A stretch of DNA of 21,704 bases from a virus, in IMG/VR virus record IMGVR_UViG_3300009503_000599, positions 1 to 21,704 of that record, one strand, 5' to 3'. The notes beneath the pieces were generated by a model. The model saw only the letters and a program-made list of their open reading frames with translations, searched no databases and had not been told where the DNA came from. Below, one piece after another: positions 15,483 to 20,804 of this stretch; within the stretch, counting starts at the first letter, position 1; every line of letters begins with the position of its first letter. A program made the position numbers and the translations under genes.

Positions 15483-16318
15483 GCACAGCACTCAAAGCAG
15501 CCGTGACGGGGCAGCAGGCTACCGATGTAGTTAAGTCGCGGGCAGATAGCATCGCGGCCTTGCTGAACGATCCGCGCATCAAGCGTCAGATCGCCATCGC
15601 TCTACCACGGCACGTAACAGCCGACCGCCTGGCCAGGGTGGCGCTGACTGAGATCAGGCGGAATCCATACCTAGCGCGCTGCGACCAGGCCAGCCTGCTT
15701 GGAGCCATCATGTTGTGCGCCCAGTTAGGGCTTGAGCCAGGTGGTCCGCTCGGCCATGTCTACCTCGTACCATTCGAAAACAAGAAGACCGGCAGACAGG
15801 AAGTTCAGTTCATCCTCGGTTACCGCGGCATGATCGAACTGGCGCGTCGGTCTGGCCAGATCCAAAGCATCGAGGCTAGAGCAGTCTACGAGGGCGACAC
15901 TTTCGACTGCCAGTTCGGACTGAATTCTAGCCTCGAGCACAAGCCTGATTGGGACAATCCGAACCGGACCCAGCCCGAGAAGCTACGGTTCGTTTACGCT
16001 GTCGCGAAGCTCAAGGATGGAGGCATCCAGTTCGAGGTGATGAGCCGCCGCGAAATCGAGGCTGTGCGTGCCCAGTCGAAGGCCTCCTCAGCAGGACCAT
16101 GGCAGACCCACTTTGAGGCGATGGCCCTGAAGAGCGTGATCCGACGTCTCTTCAAGTATCTGCCCATCAGTATCGAGCTGGCCCAAGCGATCGAACAGGA
16201 CGAGCGCGCCGAGCTAGGACTGCCCCAGCAAACGCCGATCGACGCGGAAATAATCGAGGCCGAGACAGAGCAGGAGCCTACCGATGCCGCAGCGCAAACG
16301 CAAGGGCGCGAGGAATGA
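15479..16318 (+). CDS. recT: RecT single-strand annealing protein
   Basis: This 279-aa protein anneals complementary single strands in phage recombination. It starts at ATG 15479 after a perfect AAGGAGGT and overlaps the exonuclease gene by 4 bases. The RecT signatures are present: LPRHVTADRLARVALTEIRRNPYLARCDQASLLGAIMLCAQLGLEPG, GHVYLVPFENKKTGRQEVQFILGYRGMIELARRSGQI, and GPWQTHFEAMALKSVIRRLFKYLP. The acidic C-terminal tail (about 240-279) is typical and may contact partner proteins. Exonuclease and RecT together make a complete Red/RecET-like pair. Confidence 0.97.
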   Translation: MSTALKAAVTGQQATDVVKSRADSIAALLNDPRIKRQIAIALPRHVTADRLARVALTEIRRNPYLARCDQASLLGAIMLCAQLGLEPGGPLGHVYLVPFENKKTGRQEVQFILGYRGMIELARRSGQIQSIEARAVYEGDTFDCQFGLNSSLEHKPDWDNPNRTQPEKLRFVYAVAKLKDGGIQFEVMSRREIEAVRAQSKASSAGPWQTHFEAMALKSVIRRLFKYLPISIELAQAIEQDERAELGLPQQTPIDAEIIEAETEQEPTDAAAQTQGREE

Positions 16319-16565
16319 GCGGCGCTCGATCGCGCTGCTCGAAGCCGCTGGCTATCGGTGCACCCGGGCGGCGGCGAGTCTCGGGGCGTGGGATATCATC
16401 GGCATCGGAACGGTCGACATCGTGCTCGTCCAGGTCAAAACTAGGGACTGGCCGGGGGCGGCTGAATGGGAGGCGCTGAAGCTGTTTCCGGCCCCGCCCA
16501 ACTGCCGTAAGCTGGTGCATCGGTGGCGGGATGGCCAGCGCATGCCGGACGTGAAGGAGATCTGA
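16284..16565 (+). CDS. Hjc-like PD-(D/E)xK nuclease
   Basis: This 93-aa protein overlaps recT by 35 bases. It begins with KRKGARNERRSIALLEAAGY, the basic N-terminus and first acidic residue (Glu12) of Holliday-junction-resolvase-like nucleases. AASLGAWDIIGIG (Asp37) and IVLVQVKTRDW (Gln50, Lys52) follow, giving an E-D-QxK variant active site. Such small enzymes cleave branched DNA or act on recombination intermediates, which fits its place after the exonuclease and RecT. The length is usual for stand-alone phage versions. Confidence 0.8.
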   Translation: MPQRKRKGARNERRSIALLEAAGYRCTRAAASLGAWDIIGIGTVDIVLVQVKTRDWPGAAEWEALKLFPAPPNCRKLVHRWRDGQRMPDVKEI

Positions 16566-16789
16566 TGCACTCGATTTGCGGGATCTGCGGCTCTGCGCAT
16601 GCTTCGGTTTCCCAGTCGCTATCAGGCGCAGCCGTTTCTATTTGCGCCGCCTGTGCACAACAGCTGAGGCTGGCCGCGGCCGATGATGGCGGATCCCCAG
16701 CAGCCGGCTTCTGCCGGTGCGGGGCCTACATAGCAGGCCTGGCGCAATTCATCCGGCACGTGGCCCTGTGCAGCGAGTACGGGAGGTAG
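16565..16789 (+). CDS. Small zinc-binding protein
   Basis: This 74-aa protein starts at ATG 16565, overlapping the nuclease stop, after AAGGAG. Cysteines occur as CGICG (5-9), CAAC (27-30) and CRCG (50-53), plus a late His and Cys (IRHVALCSEY), enough for one or two zinc knuckles. No enzyme motif is present. It lies between the nuclease and the integrase in the same operon. Its role is unknown; DNA or protein binding is likely from the motif type. Confidence 0.65.
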   Translation: MHSICGICGSAHASVSQSLSGAAVSICAACAQQLRLAAADDGGSPAAGFCRCGAYIAGLAQFIRHVALCSEYGR

Positions 16790-16795
16790 CTCAAA

Positions 16796-18046
16796 ATGCC
16801 TGCCGCGCCCGACCCCCGGCTCGCACTGGCGCTCGCAGAGTGCAATGATGCACTCATGCGGTACCAGGATCCCAAGATCGAGCGGGCCGGCAGGCGCCGG
16901 CGGTACTACCAGATCCGCCCGTATGTGAGGATCGTGCGGCAGCACGGGCGCATCGAGGTCCTTCGCCGCCGCATCCGGCTGGGCTACTGCGATGAGATCA
17001 CGCTGCGGGAGGCGCGCAAGCGCAAGGCGGAGATCATGGCCACCATCAACGGTGGCCAGGTCACCGTTGCATCGCAGCTCACGCTGGCTGCGGTGATCGA
17101 GCGATTCCGCGCAGCGCACATCCCGACCCTTGCCTCTACGACGCGGGCCAAATATGAGGCCCACCTCAGGAACCACATCCTGCCGGATCTTGGCCACCTC
17201 AAGGTCGGGGAAATCGACCGGTCAGTTATCGCGGAATGGCTCCTCTCCAAGGCGGCGCTCAGCAAGGCGACCAGACTGGACCTCCGAAATCTCCTCGGCG
17301 CAATATTCCGCTGCGTCACCGAGTGGCGCATGTGGGTCGGCGAGAATCCGGCGCACCGAGCACCTGTCGGCCGCGGCGGCGCGCCGGCGCGAGAGTTCGC
17401 CAGGCTGACCGACGAGCAGGTTCTCCGCTGGCTGGACGAGATCCGCGACACGGCGATCATGCCTGCGTGGAAAGCTCGACAGTTGGCGGAACTCTGCCTG
17501 GTGGCCGGCCTCAGGGTGAGCGAGGCCTTGGCCCTGCGGTGGCGCGACATTGACCCAGCTAGGCGCACGATCAGGATCGAGCGCCGCTATGCTCGCGGTG
17601 ATGTCGATGCGCCAAAGTCGGCCGCCAGCCGGCGCGAGCGCTACGTCGGTCCGCTCGCTGATGAGATTCTCTTCCGCCGGCCAGAAGGGGAGGATGACGA
17701 TGACCCAATCTTCGTGCGGCCAGACGGCCGCATCCCTGACGACCGCGATCTCCAGGAGCATGTCTGGCGTCCAGCCGCTGAGCGGGCCGGCATTTACCAC
17801 CCGGGCTTCGGACTGCACAGCCTGCGCCGGCTTTCTATCACGTGGCGTCAGGAATGTGGAGCCACGTTGGTAGAGGCCATGCGCCAGGCCGGCCACAGCC
17901 GCCCGGCGACGACCGCGCTCTACACGCTCGACGATCTGCGCCGCGAGGTCCAGGTTGTGGAGCGCTTGCGAGCGAGGCTACGCGAACCAGAGCGAATGGG
18001 ACAAAACGGGACACGGTTAGAGGAGGGCGAGTGGCTAACCCATTGA
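16796..18046 (+). CDS. int: Tyrosine recombinase (integrase)
   Basis: This 416-aa protein integrates and excises the phage at its attachment site. It starts at ATG 16796 after GGGAGGT. Residues about 45-85 form an arm-binding-like N-terminal part, about 95-185 a SAM-like core-binding domain (TLAAVIERFRAAHIPTLASTTRAKYEAHLRNHILPDLG), and about 205-385 the catalytic domain. All catalytic residues are visible: Arg240 (AGLRVSEAL), Lys274 (PKSAASRR), His341 and Arg344 (LHSLRRL), His367 (AGHSRPATT) and Tyr376 (ALYTLDD). The gene ends 5 bases before a tRNA-Val 3' half, its predicted attP core. No excisionase was recognised. Confidence 0.96.
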   Translation: MPAAPDPRLALALAECNDALMRYQDPKIERAGRRRRYYQIRPYVRIVRQHGRIEVLRRRIRLGYCDEITLREARKRKAEIMATINGGQVTVASQLTLAAVIERFRAAHIPTLASTTRAKYEAHLRNHILPDLGHLKVGEIDRSVIAEWLLSKAALSKATRLDLRNLLGAIFRCVTEWRMWVGENPAHRAPVGRGGAPAREFARLTDEQVLRWLDEIRDTAIMPAWKARQLAELCLVAGLRVSEALALRWRDIDPARRTIRIERRYARGDVDAPKSAASRRERYVGPLADEILFRRPEGEDDDDPIFVRPDGRIPDDRDLQEHVWRPAAERAGIYHPGFGLHSLRRLSITWRQECGATLVEAMRQAGHSRPATTALYTLDDLRREVQVVERLRARLREPERMGQNGTRLEEGEWLTH

Positions 18047-18221
18047 AAACATGGTGGGCCCGTGGCGACTCGAACGCCAGACCTCTACCGTGTCAAGGTA
18101 GCGCAGATCAATCACTTACGGACACGGCTGTTGAAAACAAAGGACTTACCGTGTTTGCGTTTGGGACGAAACGGGACACGGAATGGCGAAGCGAAGGCGA
18201 AACTGGTACAAAACGGGACGC
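17998..18221 (+). repeat. Three direct repeats flanking attP, arm-type site candidates
   Basis: Three near-identical copies of a 17-bp sequence lie in the same orientation: GGGACAAAACGGGACAC (17998-18014, inside the integrase end), GGGACGAAACGGGACAC (18163-18179) and GGTACAAAACGGGACGC (18205-18221). One lies left and two lie right of the tRNA-like core. Such direct repeats on both sides of a core are how lambda-like integrases bind arm sites. An integrase-binding role is inferred. Confidence 0.6.
18052..18104 (-). other. attP: attP core: 3' half of tRNA-Val(GAC)
   Basis: Read on the minus strand this is a perfect tRNA 3' half: anticodon stem CTACC/GGTAG around TTGACAC (anticodon GAC), variable loop AGGTC, T-stem TGGCG/CGCCA around TTCGAGT, acceptor strand CGGGCCC, discriminator A and encoded CCA (18052-18054). 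No D-arm or 5' acceptor strand follows, so it is not a functional tRNA gene. It lies directly after int. Since the int side is phage and the other side is neither host tRNA nor obviously host DNA, this is an unintegrated attP. Integration would restore the host tRNA-Val. Confidence 0.88.
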
Positions 18222-18237
18222 AAACTGGAGGCGAACA

Positions 18238-18414
18238 ATGGGCGAAAGCGTCAGGCGAACAATGGGCGAATATGAGGACGTGGTCAGGATGTGGTTCCAG
18301 CTCAACCGCGCCCGCGAGCGCGAGAGAAGGCTGGCAGCATGGCTCTTTTTCTCGGTCGCTTGCGCCCTCATAGAGGCCGCGGCGCTTGTGGTCCTACTTG
18401 TGGAGCAGCTCTGA
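18238..18414 (+). CDS. Small single-span membrane protein
   Basis: This 58-aa protein starts at ATG 18238 after GGAGG (18227-18231). The first 30 residues are charged (EYEDVVRMWFQLNRARERERR) and the remainder is a transmembrane helix (LAAWLFFSVACALIEAAALVVLLVEQL). Its stop overlaps the start of the Cas12/TnpB-like gene (TGATG), which suggests coupled translation. A second in-frame ATG at 18262 lies in an exact copy of the 18 bp around the first. No family is recognised. Confidence 0.6.
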   Translation: MGESVRRTMGEYEDVVRMWFQLNRARERERRLAAWLFFSVACALIEAAALVVLLVEQL

Positions 18415-19802
18415 TGCCCGCAGGCGATCTCGAGGCCGCACTCCGCGCTGTGGAGCGCCAGGCGGAAGCAATGCAAGCGATCGAGCGCAAGATCGCCGCG
18501 GTCTACAGCAGGCGCTCCACCGACTTGCCAGCGACGGCACCGCCAAACGCCGACCACCACACAACTATCGACCGAGGCGGTTCGCACCCGCCGCGTGGCG
18601 TGGCAGCGGAAATGCCGTCGCACGCCCCAAGTGGGGCAACGAGGACCGTCCAGCGCGTGCTCGCTCTGCGGGCCGCGCTGGACTGGTCCAACCCAGAGCA
18701 CCGCGAACTGTATCGCGAGCTTCGCGATCTCGGATGGCAGGCGGCCCACTACCGCAACATGATGCTGCGGGCCAAGTGGGCGCAGGCATACGGCTGGACA
18801 GCCCCGTCCGCGCCGGATGACAAGGCCGGTCCGAGCAAAGCGGTGCGCCAGCGGGAAAAGGGTGAGCTTTCCGGCGACGCGTACAGCGCCGCGGAGATGG
18901 AGGTGCAGGGCATCTGGACGCGCGAGGGCAAGCGCATCCTCGCCGGCTCGCCACTGCCCGAGTGGCGACCCAATGCTGCACTGTCCGTCACCGGCAAGGC
19001 GAAGCGCGAGGACTCCGGCGTCCAGCTCGTCAAGCGAGGCGACGAGTACGCGGTGAGGCTGCGCGCGCGGTCGAACAAAGATCCGCGCGGATCATGGATC
19101 GAGATTCCGATCAAGCGCGGCTCCGCGCGCGATGAGTGGCAGGGTCCGATTCTGGACAAGATGCTGCGCTGGGAAATCCCGATGAAAAAAGCAACCGTGC
19201 ACATCGAGCGGCGCGGCATCACGGTGCGGATCACGTATCCGCTGAGTCTGCCTGCCCTGCCCCCGCCCGGCGAGCGCCGCGCCGTAATTTCCGTCACCGA
19301 GGACGGTAGGTTCCTGATCCGCACAGAGACCCAGACGCGCGATGATACGAGGCGCTATCAGCACTTGCTGCGGCGCGCTGACGATTGGGAGCTGATACGC
19401 CGGCGAGCTATGGCACAGATCGGGCGATGCAAGGGCCACGCGCGAAGGAAGCGCGAGGCGATCGCGCGCTTGGGTTGGCAGGACTGGTTGCGAGACTACC
19501 TGCATCGCTGGACTGCTGACATCGTGCAGTGGTGCCGATCGCAGCTCGTCGGCACCATCGAGATTGCGGAAATTGGGGCGCTGACGTGGCCAGCGGCGCA
19601 GTTCCGGCAACTCCTGGCATACAAGGCGGAGGAGTATGGCATCAAAGTCACAGCTGGCGCTGACGTAACCACCGAGCCAGGCGAGCGCGCAGCGGAAGCT
19701 GAGCTGCGCCGGCGATTGGCGAAAGCGAAAAAGCGCCGCGAGGCACTGCGAGAGATTGAATACCAACTCAACTCGGAGGTTAAACATGGAGAACCAAAAT
19801 GA
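18414..19802 (+). CDS. Compact TnpB/Cas12-like protein with degenerate RuvC
   Basis: This 462-aa protein shows the domain order of TnpB and compact type V effectors. Residues 80-170 are helical (ALDWSNPEHRELYRELRDLGW, AAEMEVQGIW). Residues 175-282 form a beta-rich wedge-like domain (AGSPLPEWRPNAALSVTG, GPILDKMLRWEIPMKKATVHI, GITVRITYPLSLP). A RuvC-like region spans 288-430: strand I AVISVTEDGRFLI, bridge helix IGRCKGHARRKREAIARLG, strand II VGTIEIAEIG (Glu386) and AYKAEEYGIKV. Ser293 occupies the place of the first catalytic Asp. The zinc ribbon is absent (only Cys339 and Cys374), and no clear third Asp follows. It is probably an RNA-guided DNA binder without nuclease activity. The adjoining repeat-spacer array argues for CRISPR function; a TldR-like TnpB derivative is the alternative. 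Confidence 0.7.
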   Translation: MPAGDLEAALRAVERQAEAMQAIERKIAAVYSRRSTDLPATAPPNADHHTTIDRGGSHPPRGVAAEMPSHAPSGATRTVQRVLALRAALDWSNPEHRELYRELRDLGWQAAHYRNMMLRAKWAQAYGWTAPSAPDDKAGPSKAVRQREKGELSGDAYSAAEMEVQGIWTREGKRILAGSPLPEWRPNAALSVTGKAKREDSGVQLVKRGDEYAVRLRARSNKDPRGSWIEIPIKRGSARDEWQGPILDKMLRWEIPMKKATVHIERRGITVRITYPLSLPALPPPGERRAVISVTEDGRFLIRTETQTRDDTRRYQHLLRRADDWELIRRRAMAQIGRCKGHARRKREAIARLGWQDWLRDYLHRWTADIVQWCRSQLVGTIEIAEIGALTWPAAQFRQLLAYKAEEYGIKVTAGADVTTEPGERAAEAELRRRLAKAKKRREALREIEYQLNSEVKHGEPK

Positions 19803-20115
19803 TGGGATCATTCTGACCAGCGAACTGGACAGCATCGCACGCAAAGGGCTGAACGACGTGCGAGCTGTTTTCGATGGCCAGATGGACGACGAAACCATCG
19901 AGAAAGCCAACATGGCAATCAAGCTGCTTCGCATCAGCAGCGGACGATACAGCGCAGAAACCAACCGCATGGCTTTGGCTTTCCGGCTGGCCCGCGCGCT
20001 GGAGGTGCCGAAACAGGAGATGGTGTGGCTCTGGAGGCAAATGTCCGGGGCTTCGCAAGCGCAGAAGCAGATCGCTGCTGATAGCGCGAGCAGCCACGGG
20101 AAAGAAGGCGATTGA
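19786..20115 (+). CDS. Small helical protein coupled to the Cas12/TnpB-like gene
   Basis: This 109-aa protein starts at ATG 19786 after GGAGG (19774-19778) and overlaps the effector gene by 17 bases. It is mostly helical: ELDSIARKGLNDVRAVFDG, DDETIEKANMAIKLLRISSGRYSAETNRMALAFRLARALEVPKQEMVWLWRQM. The C-terminal 20 residues look disordered. I recognise no family. Lying between the effector and the array, it is a candidate accessory subunit or regulator of the RNA-guided module. Being an unrelated phage regulator that happens to be coupled is equally possible. Confidence 0.7.
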   Translation: MENQNDGIILTSELDSIARKGLNDVRAVFDGQMDDETIEKANMAIKLLRISSGRYSAETNRMALAFRLARALEVPKQEMVWLWRQMSGASQAQKQIAADSASSHGKEGD

Positions 20116-20123
20116 ACGGCAAT

Positions 20124-20195
20124 GATGCGACGGCCTCTCGCATTCTCATCTGCAAGCCGCTGTGCGACGATGAGTTGCCGAGAGGCCGTCGCATC
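20124..20195 (+). ncRNA. Array leader hairpin with possible anti-repeats
   Basis: A perfect 17-bp inverted repeat (GATGCGACGGCCTCTCG at 20124-20140, its complement at 20179-20195) encloses a second 6-bp stem CTCATC/GATGAG (20145-20150, 20169-20174). The right arm runs into repeat 1. GATGCGAC (20124-20131) is complementary to the first 8 bases of the repeat. CTCGCATTCT (20137-20146) can pair with the last 10 bases of every repeat, with only G-U wobbles. This may be a tracrRNA-like element, a processing hairpin or an attenuator. Alternatively 20138-20167 is a decayed repeat, since it is bounded by TCGCA and TGCGA. Confidence 0.5.
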
Positions 20196-20478
20196 GAATG
20201 CAAGATTCATCGTGGAGTGCGAGCAAGACGGACTGGCTGCCTCGCGAGCAATACCGCGTCGCATCGAATGCAAGATTCATCGTGGAGTGCGAGTCCGCTG
20301 GGCAGAGTGGCGGCGCCGCGGGGATTACGTCGCATCGAACGTGGTTTCCGTCGTGGGGTGCGAGAAGTTGGCTGGCAATGCGTCGGCCTGCAAATCGGCG
20401 TCGCATTGGGCCAGGAATTCGTCGTGGGGTGCGAGATGTGCTGCCGCAGGCTGCACATGATTGATCGTGGAGTGCGAG
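20188..20478 (+). CRISPR. Short CRISPR-like array, four repeats plus a truncated fifth
   Basis: Repeats of 36 bp lie at 20188-20223, 20258-20293, 20329-20364 and 20400-20435, separated by unrelated spacers of 34, 35 and 35 bp. Repeats 1 and 2 are identical; 3 and 4 match them at 27 and 25 of 36 positions. A fifth, degenerate copy ends at 20478 and keeps only its last 16 or so bases, after a 27-base gap. All begin near GTCGCA and end TCGTGGRGTGCGAG, and TCGCA pairs with TGCGA to close a stem. The invariant 3' end with a drifting middle fits a type V crRNA handle transcribed on the + strand. No cas1/cas2 is nearby, so new spacers are probably not acquired by this locus alone. Confidence 0.78.
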
Positions 20479-20523
20479 CCCGTGCCCATGGCCATCGGTG
20501 GCCCTGGGGCGGGGATGGGGACT

Positions 20524-20547
20524 GGCTCCCCCCCAAATCGGGGAGCC
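20524..20547. repeat. Hairpin after the array
   Basis: GGCTCCCC (20524-20531) and GGGGAGCC (20540-20547) form a perfect 8-bp stem with an 8-nt loop. No U-run follows, so it is not a classic terminator. It might protect or end the array transcript, or form a start-proximal structure for the next gene, which begins 17 bases later. Confidence 0.5.
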
Positions 20548-20564
20548 ATAGGCTGGTCTGAGGC

Positions 20565-20801
20565 ATGCCGCTGGTGAGCACTTGGCGCGAGAGGGCCGCC
20601 AGCGTGATCTGGCGGGTGGTCCTGGCCCACCCCGGGGCAGGCGAGGCGGACTTGCGGGCAGCCATCGGGGCTTCTTACCCGTTCGGCCCCCGCCGCTATT
20701 GGCCGTACAAGGTCTGGCGCGAGGAAGTAGACCGTGTGATGCGGCGGCTCTTCCCGAAGCCGCGGCAAGTGCAAGGGGAGCTTTTCGCTCTGGAGGAGTA
20801 G
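20565..20801 (+). CDS. Small conserved phage protein of unknown function
   Basis: This 78-aa protein contains the pattern WRERAASVIWRVVLAHPGAGEADLRAAIGASYPFGPRRYWPYKVWREEVDRVM. The core 'aYPFG.R...PYK.W..ev' is shared by many short phage and prophage proteins found beside replication genes. No function is established to my knowledge. It is read from ATG 20565 after a weak GAGG, and its stop is 3 bases before the next gene's TTG start. No transmembrane or zinc motifs are present. Confidence 0.75.
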   Translation: MPLVSTWRERAASVIWRVVLAHPGAGEADLRAAIGASYPFGPRRYWPYKVWREEVDRVMRRLFPKPRQVQGELFALEE

Positions 20802-20804
20802 GCT

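Noticed and set aside
18052-18145. A complete tRNA-Val gene on the minus strand
   Set aside because: The anticodon arm, T-arm and 3' acceptor are perfect, but no D-arm and no matching 5' acceptor strand (GGGCCCG) follow in the next 45 bases.
19092-20273. Long minus-strand frame of 393 codons
   Set aside because: It lies antisense to the effector, the small partner and the array; high GC content gives many such open frames, and its protein has no recognisable domain.
18414-20478. cas1/cas2 adaptation genes or a transposon end around the TnpB-like gene
   Set aside because: No adaptation gene is encoded in the window, and no TnpA gene or IS200/IS605 end hairpins were seen beside the effector.
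20524-20547. Rho-independent terminator after the array
   Set aside because: The stem is good, but the following bases (ATAGGCTGG) are not U-rich.
20112-20561. Protein-coding frames across the repeat array
   Set aside because: Several frames are open, but their proteins only translate the repeats and lack proper starts; the array geometry explains the sequence better.
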